Of a stretch of DNA of 64,000 nucleotides, positions 45,301 to 55,688 are shown in pieces. The notes below the pieces were generated by a model. That model saw only the letters and a program-made list of their open reading frames with translations, was not told where the DNA came from and did not search any database. Location of the stretch: the NCBI GenBank assembly GCA_963556145.1, contig OY744462.1, forward strand, positions 4,650,001-4,714,000, written 5' to 3'. The stretch is from Hygrocybe punicea (taxonomy: Eukaryota; Basidiomycota; Agaricomycetes; Agaricales; Hygrophoraceae). A program made the translations under genes and the position numbers. Within the stretch, counting starts at the first letter, position 1. Every line of letters starts with the position of its first letter.

Positions 45301-46434
45301 AAATGCTTCACCCACGATTCCGAACATCGGAAAACTGATCCATCCTTTGCAATAACCCGGAACACTTCCAGAACAGCATGGTGAAGATGCACAACCATGA
45401 TACCACGACACTGAAAGACATCGAGGGCGATGCCAATCTGGCAAAGTGTCCTGAGCTGGTCCACAATCCCACTAACGATGTGTGGGTATGGGGCAAGGAT
45501 GTTGGTATAATTCACATGTCCAGGTGGTTGATTTCCGTTCTGTGCTCTTCATATAACCTCTGGCTTCCAGACAGGACGTGCACCGCTGCGATCAATCCAG
45601 GAACCAATGACCTGAGGAGTAATTGATCTGGATTGCAGCACTTGAGTTCTGCAGCAATTGCAGTCAGGGACATTCCATATCCTACGTATGTTGCAGCTCA
45701 GACGATTTGAGACCAAAGTAAAGGATGTTGCCAATTGATGTGAACAGCATCTGTCAAACTCATGTTCACTGGTTTGCGTTTCCTCCCACATGAATTTGGA
45801 TCATGCAAGCTCTCTCGGAATGCACGATGGGGGCGTGATGCCTCTGCCAGGCTGTGGGGAAAGGTAATCGTGGATGACATTGCTGCTTTCTCATGAAGAA
45901 CATCGTTGACGGTTGTTTCTGGCTTATTGAATGTCTGGTGAAATACAACAGTGACATGAGTAACAGAAGAGTGTTGGATGCACTCACTTGAGCTTTTAAG
46001 CGGGCATGATGAGCATGCTTGTGATTCCAGGCTAACATCCTCTTCCTCACTTTCTTCTCGATTGATTTAAGTGCATTGTTCTCGGCGTGCCACCGTATTT
46101 CGTCCTCACGTTCGTCCTTCATTGCAGCATCCTGCTGGCATATTGCTATGAGATGTTGATCATGAGAGATAGGCTGAAAGAATTTAAATAAGCCAACACC
46201 AGATTCTGAAGAGGTTGCACGAAGATTGATAAAAGGCCGAGGGGCTCGTGGGACAGCAGAGCCAGGTAGTGAAGCCATGGAAAGATCAGTCACGATCTCC
46301 ACATCACTGTTGTCAGTATTGGTGTTGCATTGGGAACCACCATCAGAAAAGTCCTCAGCATTGGGTTGGAAGTTGCCATCAGCAGGTCCTGCCGATGATG
46401 GAATGAGATTGTCGCGCTGGTGCAAGAATGACAT
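42375..46434 (-). pseudogene. DDE-superfamily transposase split by a solo LTR
   Basis: Minus-strand gene starting at 46434 (MSFLHQRDNLIPSSAG). The N-terminal part has GVGLFKFFQPISHDQHL and a Lys/Arg/Glu-rich helical stretch. Then MSLTDAVHINWQHPLLWSQI, IVDQLRTLCQIGIALDVFQC, FRCSESWVKHFIYQNLKWSF, FCVNIDQTNIVY (first catalytic Asp) and RAFTLLVGISDSGDVLPFQA. It is cut at FSNTDT by the LTR at 43322-44886 and resumes below 43322 with DTYWSTFDLMCKYVCEIL, CILQLDVWVVH (second Asp), YPWIIYLFVPGGCTSIAQPC and KPELVRK. An insert or intron follows, then FEMCKAGEGFNLSFVSMTSR and an acidic tail to 42375. Several stops (near 45122, 43235 and 43195) and frame changes add to the LTR damage. From memory, this enzyme type is common in agaricomycetes; the superfamily within DDE is not certain. 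Confidence 0.8.
43322..44886 (+). repeat. solo LTR, 1565 bp, plus orientation
   Basis: It starts TGTTACATTTTTCAACTC and ends ...GCGATCTGTAACA, with a perfect 5-bp duplication GTGTC at 43317-43321 and 44887-44891. A TATA box 'ctatatatac' lies at 44631-44640. It is inserted in the DDE transposase gene, whose frame matches on both sides. It is the inverted near-twin of 35736-37300. A small frame at 43610-43798 could encode a membrane-spanning peptide (LITIIVIGSIAIIFLIGFYF); it is present in all full copies but probably fortuitous. Confidence 0.95.
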
Positions 46435-46493
46435 ATCAGGTCAATTTTAGATTAATGAAATAAATAGCACACCTGCATGATCCTTAAGTACTC

Positions 46494-46801
46494 TTAAATA
46501 CGGAGGAAATGCTTGTTCTCATTGGTAAAGAGAGGATTGCCGAACAGGTTGTGTGGAATGATGTTGATCATCCCTATGGCACATAAATATGAATCCGACT
46601 GTAGCCCGTGCGGCACACTTCCAGATTCTTGGAACATTGGGAATCCATGTAGGTTGAGCCATTGCTGGATGTGCCTGACATCTTGAACTGGCCATGCCCA
46701 TTCAAGAGTGTCACCGTGTTTGATCCATTTGTCAAGAGCATTGACAAACAAGACGGCCCAGTGGATCTTTTCTTTGTTGAAAGGGGTCGTGTCTGCCAAT
46801 T
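46494..46801 (-). pseudogene. Ulp1/C48-like protease domain, C-terminal fragment
   Basis: The minus strand reads DTTPFNKEKIHWAVLFVNAL, then GLQSDSYLCAIGMINIIPHN and LFGNPLFTNENKHFLRI-stop at 46494. The H-W pair, and the Q-S-D-S-x-x-C block followed by an Ile/Asn-rich helix, fit the histidine, glutamine and nucleophilic cysteine region of Ulp1-type cysteine proteases. These are often carried by fungal and plant transposons. The upstream part is lost: homology stops exactly where the KDZ inverted repeat begins at 46802. It precedes the DDE transposase on the same strand by 60 bp and may be its partner gene. Confidence 0.55.
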
Positions 46802-47400
46802 TAATCATTAAAACAAGGCATTGCCCAGTTGAGAATTGTGTATAATACCGTGACTTTAATGATAATGGTTTCATTGAGTTGCCAGTGGCACAATGATAAC
46901 AATTATCATTGCATCCTGGGGCATTATCATTGGCAATCATTGGTCATTTTCATTGCCTGCTGGTGTTATCATTAGTTATCATTAGCCCATTTTCATTAAT
47001 TCTCATTGCTTGCCGGTGTTATCATTAGTTATCATTAGCCCATTTTCATTAATTCTCATTGCTTGCCGGCGTTATCATTAGTTATCATTAGCCCATTTTC
47101 ATTAATTCTCATTGCCTGCCAGTGTTATCATTACTTATCATTAGCCCATTTTCATTAATTCTCATTGCTTGCCGGTGTTATCATTACTTATCATTAGCCC
47201 ATTTTCATTAATTCTCATTGCCTGCCAGCATTATCATTGGTTATCATTACCCTATTTTCATTGCAATTCTCATTGCCTGTCAGCATTATCATTGGTTATC
47301 ATTAGCCTCTTTTCATTGCAATTCTCATTGTGTTCCACATTATCATTTTCATTACCATTCTCATTAAATAGCACATTTTCATTCTTCTATGTCAGAAAAA
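46802..47400. repeat. KDZ left terminal inverted repeat with 53-bp array
   Basis: An outer unique part of about 150 bp, then repeated 'cattaattctcattgcttgc' / 'cggtgttatcattagttatc' units with a 53-bp period, degenerating inward (47220-47400). It mirrors 55100-55688. Open frames in it are repeat translations. Confidence 0.9.
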
Positions 47401-47512
47401 TCCCCCAGTTCCTCATCAGAATCATCAATCTCCTGCACTTCATCTTCATCATCATCTACATCCACCCACTTATCATCTTCTCTCATTGACATATCTACTA
47501 CTTGTGTGGGCT

Positions 47513-50500
47513 TCACAGCCACACAAAGTCACCTTCCCACAATGGACTGTTATTCTCAGCTTTGAGGGCCGGTAGCCAACAATCAGCGGTGCTTTGGGCC
47601 AAACGATCTAGAAAAGCTGCTTGCTTATGAGCATAAGCTGAAACACCATGGAAGACCTTTGAACATGTCCCATGTTGATGACGAGAGGCTTGTCTTTGCC
47701 ACCATCTTGCCTTCCAGCGAAAGAAAGCAAGAACGCGGTGCATTTCCTCCAAGAGAAGGATAACCTCTTCTTCCCATCGCAGACACCTTGCCTTTGTTTT
47801 GGCCCACTCAACCTGCATGATATCGTTCAGCTCCTCCTCGGAACCAACAGTATCTGGGCTTGAATCTGATGGTGCTCGCCATACCAACCAAATCCACGAT
47901 GGTTCAAAACGACCATGACTAGGTTCATCGTCTTCTTTTCCTGGTCCGCGAATATCCTCTCGCCTCAGCCGTAATAACCGCTCCTTCCAGTCACCATCTG
48001 GATCAATAAGCAACAAAGCCTGATGGGCTGATCAATGTTGCTCGGCCTGCCGTAAGATAGAATGGTTGTAGCGATTGAACAGGGTCCAAACCCAAGTATT
48101 AGGCTTGTTGCCAGTACCCGAAACATTCAGTTTCTTAAATTGGTAAAGGCCAGCAATGGTACGACATTGGCGACGGATTTCGGCAAGTGCATCGTCTGCT
48201 TGAGCAATGCGAAGACGACATTCCATGCGAATGAGATCAGATATCGACGGCATGCTCCGAATATGAGTCGGAAGGGATGAGGGTAAAAACAATGGCAGAT
48301 TCTCAGCATGATCTGCACTAATATCATCCAGATCCTCCGGAGAAGTTGTCCGTGTGACAAGAGCCGCGGTAGCTGGCATATACACAAGCTGTATCATTCT
48401 CCAGTGTAATATATGTCTACACAAGGCATTGCATTTTGTCTGCAGGTCGGCGGACTGCTTGCTAGTTTTCTTCTCCTTCATTTTCGAAATATCAAGCCGG
48501 AGAGCTTGCTAGTTTTCTTCTCCTTCATTTTCAAAATATCAAGCCGGAGAGCTTGCTGCTGCTCTTCAAGGTTTAGCCCCGCAATTAGGAACTCGGATTT
48601 GCTGACATTATGCAGTGGCAGCTCCCCTCGTGCAAGGTCTGCAGCCTCCTCTTTCAACAATTCTAGCCGTACATCCTGAAGCGTAGTTGCTGAAATAAAT
48701 GTGAATAATTGGCCATTCAACGGTAATACCAGACCTACAAGATTCTGGTTCTTTGTAGGGATTTGGCTTCGCCTTATCAGTCTCCCAATCCGTAATCATT
48801 GCCTCCCATTTCAAAATTGTTGCAGGGGAAAAGGTGGCAGTGCGCTTGGAGAGAATCTCGTGATGCTTCAGTTGCATTTTAACAGCATCTTTGAATCTCT
48901 TTAAAAATAAAGCACCTGGAAACTCAACTGAGCGAAGTCAAACATGAAGAAGAAAAGTGCAACTCACGCAGACCAATAATTTTTTGGAAGTTCCAGCTTC
49001 CCCAATGATCATTGAGAGTTTCATGGCGTGCGGCTGGCCCCATCTCCTGAACACTCGTGCCTAATGGGTTCGTCGAATACCAGCCTGATTCAACATCTTC
49101 GCCACATGTTCGCCCAACGCCAGCAAGGTAGTTGAACGAGAATTCAGTCTGACACTTGTCGCCATGACCATTGACATGCCATTGGGGGATAACGGCATCC
49201 CACTTGATAGCATCCATGTTGAGTGCCAAGTCTTCAGGATACTCAGCAATCCGCTTCCGAAAGTTCATGGAATAACGACATGAAATATCATATGAAATAA
49301 TCAGCCGAAGAATCGTGACAAACACCAGTGTTGAGAGAAGTATGAAGTCGATGTTGCAGTACCTATGACCACACGTCAATGCCTGCCCTACAGATAGCAC
49401 AAGTATTGAACTTCGACATACCTCTCGCCCTTTTGCAAATCCCTGACTCCGTTCTTCCGTACCAATGCATGCCTAGCACAGATCACTAAACCAGCTCCAG
49501 ATACACTGTATCCAGGGGTACATCGTGTGTTCGCCCGAGTAATAGCATCATTCTCATTTGTGCAAGTATTGATCTTCAAAACAAATCTTCGATTGGTCGG
49601 GACTAGGACACAGCATAATAATAGCCTACCTCAGGCTCGTCAACATGGGCTTTGACATGTTCCAGATAACGACTTTGTTCTACAAAGTATGCCCACCCAG
49701 GGGCAAGCTCGACGTCTTTAATATTGCGCTCCTTACACTTCAATTTGAAGTTGGCATCCAGGGCGAGAAGTAACGCATATATCCATCTACAAACAAATCA
49801 GCGAGAAGTCGTATTATTGGTAGGAGGGACCTGCCTAACATCTGGTGGTGCACATCCCCAGTCATCGGGAAGGTTACGTCCAGGGTGGGGACATGCGGGA
49901 CATTCAACGGCGAGTTCTCCTTTAGTTGTGGCATCCACGCCAGCTGGATCTTGGCCACAGCCCGCCCGTTTGAGCATCAAAAGATGGCGCCAGAGACGCA
50001 TCGCTCGATGGAATTCTGTGTATCGATACTACTCAGGATATCAGCAATATGGGTAAAAGAGGCCGCACATCAACTTACCGTAGCCTTGCCAAGTTTAAGA
50101 ATATCGGTTTTGCGGAGAATTGTATGATAAAAGTCATACAATGGAGTCTTACCTTGTAAGGTAAGCTCATGGAATGTTTCGAGGACATCGAAGGTGAATA
50201 CAGTCTTCGGTCGATCAAATGTTGCAGGAAACCACCCTGCATGGAGTAGTTGCACTCACTTGTGGTCAACGCCATCGTCTCGGCAGTCACAGAAGTCTAC
50301 CGAAACTGGGTGGACACCAGTCATATCAAAGACCGTGAAGCTCGAAGATCCTGCCTGAGGAGAAGAACAACGTCCGCCACCATGGCCCAGTTGGACACGA
50401 AGTCCTAGGCTGTGGAGTGTCATTTTATCGAAAAATGTACCATTCCAGACCTGTGAATTGTTGCAACAAGTGAGACCTCTGTCGCATGCCAGGGAACGGA

Positions 50501-51137
50501 ACCACTGTACCTCAATCCGGTGTAGAGGAAGATTGCGATGAGCATCAAGCACACAATTGCGGCAGCACAAGTTCTGACTGAGACAATCTTTGCATCGCAA
50601 AGTACCCTCCATGAGCCCACATAAACACATGGCGTTGTTTAGATAATCGCCATGACCATCATGTCGGAGAAGTTCATCCAGAAATGTATCCCTGTACGCT
50701 AACCATTCAGTGAGTTTAGTCTAGACTATCCAATTCAGAAAATACATATGTGAAGCTAAAAGAAAACCTTACCGCTGAATAGTTTTTCCGATTGCATCCT
50801 TGCTTTGCCTTAACAGGGATTGGAGGCTTTCGATGATGTCATCATTGTCGAGACTGGGTGAAGGGGCACGTTCTACAACCTCTGGTACGACATCCTGAAT
50901 ATCCGAGATTGAGTCAATGCAGGCCTTGCCCTTTCTCTGGTGCCAAAGCCTCCCACTGGAGAGCAGCCTTAGCTTGGATATGTGACTAACAGCAGGGGTT
51001 GAGGATGATGACCGAGAACCGAGGTTGGAAACAGGTCGAGATATGCGAAAGACAGAGCGTCGTTTTTTAGACAGATTAACACGAGTAGAGTCACGGTCAG
51101 GGACGGGTGAAGTCTCCTTATGCTTCCTCTTGCCCAT
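47513..51137 (-). pseudogene. KDZ transposase with CxC cysteine cluster
   Basis: Start at 51137 (MGKRKHKETSPVPDRDSTRV), a basic Ser-rich N-terminus, then SLQSLLRQSKDAIGKTIQ. The CxC cysteine cluster (50.66-50.26 kb) includes CLCGLMEGTLRCKDC, CCRNCVLDAHRNLPLHRIEV, WNGTFFDKMTLHSLGLRVQL and VHPVSVDFCDC. The KDZ region follows: DFYHTILRKTD, MRLWRHLLMLKRAG, a YDISCRYSMNF block (49.3 kb), then FSFNYLAGVGRTCGEDVESG and MGPAARHETLNDHWGSWNFQ. The C-terminal coiled part runs to QAAFLDRLAQSTADCWLPAL and the stop at 47513. Exons are joined by short introns. A 47-bp tandem duplication (48458-48551) shifts the frame after LRLDILKMKEKKTSK, so the protein as read is truncated. The transposase otherwise looks complete. 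Confidence 0.88.
48458..48551. repeat. 47-bp tandem duplication in the KDZ transposase exon
   Basis: Two copies of a 47-bp unit starting 'cttgctagttttcttctcct' (48458-48504 and 48505-48551) differ by one base. Because 47 is not a multiple of three, the frame changes. The flanking frames on the two sides (ending MKEKKTSK and starting MKEKKTSKQSADLQTK) join perfectly if one copy is removed. Confidence 0.93.
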
Positions 51138-52531
51138 ATCGAGAATGAGAAGAGTGAGAAGAAGAAAACGGGAGGTACACACTAAGACAAAGACAAGTAA
51201 CTTGAACTTCGTGACGAGTCTTGTTTGTCACATGTCCGAGACCATGCATGATCACTTTATGATCATAGAAGTATTTTGGTTAGGAACTTCCATATATCTT
51301 CTCTATGTGCCAGAATTTAAGTACCGAGAGTCATACCAAGTTTTGATTAGGAACTAGCATATATCTTCTCTATGTGCCGTAGAATTTTTTTCTGTTGTAA
51401 CTTTGGGTATCACGACTCACTGGCACTTGGCAGTTGCCAGTCTTAGGGTTTTTTTTACACACCAACTTCAATTTCCTAAACCAAAACAAATATCTCGATG
51501 ACCACGGTCTATTCTACAGCTATGCACACACATTTGGCATATACTTGCGATCACTCCATCGCACATTCTACAGGTCCAAATTCGATATCATCGGCATGAT
51601 TAACCCTGACGACTTTCACCTTGCCCTGTCGCTTGTTCTCTTCATAACTAGTGTAGGCTTCATTTTCAGTTTTGAAGCTTTTGTGTCGGGCATTTGGCAC
51701 TCCCAAGACAAGTCTCGCGGCCTCATTCCTGCAAATAAGTCATTCACTTATCAATCGCACTGTATTGTACCACACACCAATCTGTGAATATGCCAGTTTT
51801 CTTGCCCACGAAGACAACATAATACCTCCCTTTCCACGGACTAGACACCATCCTGGGAGCCGGAGACCCAGGTTCTCGGACATCAAGCCTGGCGAATGAC
51901 TGAAGTAGGAATGCTGGGACATCGCGATTGTGGGCGATTGGATTCACATGGATTGCAGGGGATGGTGATGAAATAACCTCTACGTTTTGATCGATGGGGA
52001 CCACACTGCTTGGCTGGGTTGAGTAGGGAGGTAAACTTGGTGCGCTGGGAGGATCAACCACCTCCAACTTGCTCCCTTGGATGAATGATGATATTAGGCT
52101 AGCTTTTAACAACGCCGGCAACATGTTTGGGTCCTTACTAGTGGGAATAATGACCTCTTGTTTACGTAGCGTAGCTTCATCTTCCACCATCAAGGCATGT
52201 GCGGTGGGAGAATCTATTTCATCTTGCTTCGCGAGCGCCACATAGTCTGGCCGGGTAGAGCACGGAGGCAGTTCGGGTGGACCGGAAAGGTTTGTCGGTT
52301 CCAGCTTGTCCTCTTTAGAATAATAAGATAAATAGTCCAGGTGAACAGTTTGGATTCATACCTTTGGGCAGAGTGTATTGAGCTGCTTGAATGTCCATGA
52401 AACAAGAGTAGGACTGGATATGCTCTTCGGAGATGAACCAGTTCGGCGTGACCTAAGCGATGGGGATTCTAGAAAAGTTGATGACACTAGATTTTCGTAA
52501 CCCCCAACAAAGTCTAATAACCCATTGCAAC

Positions 52532-54929
52532 ATGACAAAAGCTCAGTGGACAACACCTGCGCAGAGGAAATGGCTCGAATCTCGCATACCTGATTTTATT
52601 CAAGCTCAACGGGACAAGACGACAACATCTGTGTTTTTTCCCACAGTATACAAAGCTTGGGTGACGGATTTTCCTATCGGTTTGCCATCCAAGGAAGAGG
52701 TCACACAGGCACAGGGGAGTACTACAACGGAAAAGCAATCAAAAGCCCTTGCTGTAAAGACAAAATCCGTTGAAAAGGTTAGTGAACTGTTGTCACGTTA
52801 TCCGACTGTACTAACACATTATTATGCAGCGTATATTCATCTGGTTCCATAATCATACACGCGCTGCCACGCCGGGAACGGGCATGCGAAACCTGTTAAA
52901 GATAGGAAAACCTAAAATGCTTCAACCCTGGCAAGCGTATCAAAAACTTCATAACAATACGGAAGAAATCAATAGCCGCTATAACGCTTACCTAAAAACC
53001 GTACCGCAAGGAACAGAGGCTAAAAGCCGATTCGCTTTCAAGAATGAGTTTATGAAGGAGTGCTACGATAACGCAACCGCCGATGTGAAGAAAAAGGTCG
53101 AGGAGTATCGGCAGGGTTTGCGACAGGTGGAAGTGGCCGGTGACAGTTCAATGGAAATTAATCAGGGCTTTCAAACGTAAGATTCTGTCCAATAGAACAG
53201 CAGGAGTGAATGTTAATATCTTAATCCAGAGCAATGGATCATTTACCTCAAACACTGAAGGTCATCCTGGACTCGATCGAAAAACAGACAGGTTGGGTGA
53301 TGACGCTTGTTGTCGGTGGTCCAAATCCACGCCTAGGAGGTCAGATAACAACTTACACGTAAGTCTGAGCTTGGTGCTTTGTTTGACTTTGTCAGACTGT
53401 TTAAGCAGGTTGAGTCGAGGCAAGACATGTGATGGCAAAGAATTCGACCAGACTATGGGGAATGAATGGGATGTGGCGATAATGAGGCCATTTGAACGCT
53501 TTCTTCATGATTGTTTTTGTGAGTAACTCAATGCGCTGCCAGGGTTGTGACTGTGTTGACGAGGTCACAGCGAAAGATGTTTGTGATCGGCGCGCCCTGC
53601 AAACTTCAGAACAGACAACACCTGCGGTCAGCGATGATGAAGACGACACTGACGAAGATGGTGATAGTGAAGATGGCACCGACGATGATGGTAGTGATGG
53701 CAAGCTCGTCAAAGACTGTTTTGGTAGCGGGAAGGGGGGAAAGAAGGTTTCTGACTACGAGGTTGAGAAAATGGCAAATATCGCCCGCAACAAGGCATTG
53801 TTGAAAACACTGGATGAGAAGTTTGCGAAGGAAGCTTGGTTCCTGTTGGATAAGGGGAAGGCTAATCAGAAGGGGGGCATGCCGAAGAATAAAGGCACTG
53901 CATCGGTTCGTCATTCATCCAGGAGAGAGACTATTCCTGCCATGTGAGTGCATGTCCTCTACTATACCAATTTCATGTTCTAATACAACTGACAGTCCCA
54001 ACATGTCGGAGAATGATGGCTACCATAATCCAGCAGACAAGGATGCTACCCGCAATCCAGCCCTCATTGATAGCGAATCCCCGGACCTTGACGAACCCCC
54101 TGGTGTCGAGGTCAATACCATTCAAGCACCCACATCCCCTATTGTCGATGTACCCCCCACTGGTAATGGATCCCTGACCAACACGCCTCCCGCTCATTCA
54201 GCCGAGGACAATGGTACTCTTGGTACCCTTGATGTTTGGCCAACCAACGATCCAATACCCAAAAAACCGTCTTCATCCACCGACAATCCTAGGGTGGATA
54301 ATTGGATACAAGATGCCATAACATGCTTCCGGAGCTTTCCTGGGGGAGATATTTGGCAGTCACTGATTTCCCACTGGCAGACTATTGAACCGCACATGGA
54401 ATCTGAAAAGGTATGGCTGTCTGTGATTTTATATGTCATGTACTCATCCCTGCCTAGAAACTCCCTGTGAAATATAGACCACAGGAAGTGGCGTGGTGGA
54501 TGAAACATCACCGATGCATGGAGAATGTCCCAGCTATTAAGACCCGTGAGTTTGAGGTCCAATGGCGGAAGTGGTGGACTGCTATGCAGCCAGAATGGCG
54601 TCGTACTGGTGAAATATGGCCACTTGCTAAAGAATTGCCAACATCGGTGGATTGGGCAGGTTTGAAGTGTGGTGGAGGAAGCGGTCTGTTTTTGATTGTG
54701 CTCACATTGTTCTGGTGGGGATGGGCTCTTCGGAATCAGAAGTTGGAAGCAAGCTTTATTTCGGCAGTAGAAGATGTTCACTGGGTGATGATGCAGATGC
54801 CTGTAGGCTCCCGAGGAGAAAAGAGGCAGAATGATGACAATGGAGAGGTTTCTCCCAACAAACGGTATACATCTATTTCATGTATTCTATTAACATTGAA
54901 CTGACTGGTTGAAGATTCCGAAGCAGTGA
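52532..54929 (+). CDS. KDZ-element companion protein, multi-exon
   Basis: Start at 52532 (MTKAQWTTPAQRKWLESRIP). Exons 52532-52777, 52830-53176, 53230-53358 and 53409-about 53518 join in frame: IFIWFHNHTRAATPGTGMRN, LLKIGKPKMLQPWQAYQKLH, FAFKNEFMKECYDNATADVK, LPQTLKVILDSIEKQTGWVM, GKTCDGKEFDQTMGNEWDVA. Then an acidic block (DDEDDTDEDGDSEDGTDDDG) and EKMANIARNKALLKTLDEKF. The tail has RVDNWIQDAITCFRSFPGGD, YRPQEVAWWMKHHRCMENVP and WTAMQPEWRRTGEIWPLAKE, ending at 54929. The join near 53518-53564 does not keep frame with the obvious splice sites, so a frameshift or unusual intron is possible. From memory, proteins of this type (the NHTR and W..F..W blocks) accompany agaricomycete transposons. 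The role is unknown; DNA binding is only a guess. Confidence 0.65.
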
Positions 54930-55099
54930 GTGAAGGATCCAAAATGGTGAATGGAGATTTCAACGGACTCCTTGAATAATCTGGTTATTATTTTTTTACT
55001 TTATATCAACTGGACAACCATAATGTTTGACTCCAATGTTTGAGTGTGGTGAGATGATGATAAAACTTTTATGCAATAATAAAATATCTTAAGACTGGC

Positions 55100-55688
55100 T
55101 GAATGATTATAGCAGGCAGGCAATGAAATTTGCAATGAAAATAGCCAATGATTGTTAATGATAAAGGCAATGAGAATTGCAATGAAAGGAATGGTAACCA
55201 ATGATAATGCCCCAGATTGCAGGGAGAATTGCAATGAAATATGCTAATGATAACTAATGATAAGGCCGGCAATGAGAATTCATGAAAATGGGCTAATGAT
55301 AACTAATGATAACACCGGCAAGCAATGAGAATTAATGAAAACGGGCTAATGATAACTAATGATAATGCCGGCAGGCAATGAGAATTAATGAAAATGGGCT
55401 AATGATAACTAATGATAATGCCGGCAAGCAATGAGAATTAATGAAAATGGGCTAATGATAAGTAATGATAACGCCGGCAAGCAATGAGAATTAATGAAAA
55501 TGGGCTAATGATAACTAATGATAACACCAGCAGGCAATGAAAATGACCAATGATTGCCAATGATAATGCCCCGGGATGCAATGATAATTGTTATCATTGT
55601 GCCACTGGCAACTCAATGAAACCATTATCATTAAAGTCACGGTATTATACACAATTCTCAACTGGGCAATGCCTTGTTTTAATGATTA
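55100..55688. repeat. KDZ right terminal inverted repeat with 53-bp array
   Basis: 'aatgagaatt' starts at 55271, 55324, 55377, 55430 and 55483, an exact 53-bp period. Each unit also holds 'gggctaatgataactaatga' and 'ccggcaagc'. The array degenerates inward to about 55100. The outermost part (55536-55688) mirrors 46802 onward and ends TTTTAATGATTA. Confidence 0.93.

Larger units (their letters stand above)
46802..55688. mobile_element. KDZ transposon, 8.9 kb, near complete
   Basis: Terminal inverted repeats begin TAATCATTAAAACAAGGCAT at 46802 and end with the inverse at 55688. The outer 190 bp or so are essentially identical. The inner parts are 53-bp tandem arrays in opposite orientation. 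Inside are a KDZ transposase gene on minus (47.5-51.1 kb) and a companion gene on plus (52.5-54.9 kb), diverging from about 51.2-52.5 kb. The flanking 8 bp are TGCCAATT on the left and CAGGTGGT on the right, so no target duplication. The left flank is an Ulp1-like fragment and the right flank a Helitron Rep gene, both cut exactly at the element edge. Confidence 0.88.

Noticed and set aside
55271..55540. A CRISPR-like array (regular 53-bp spacing).
   Set aside because: Eukaryotic context, no variable spacers, and an exact mirror at 46.95-47.3 kb: it is part of a transposon terminal repeat.
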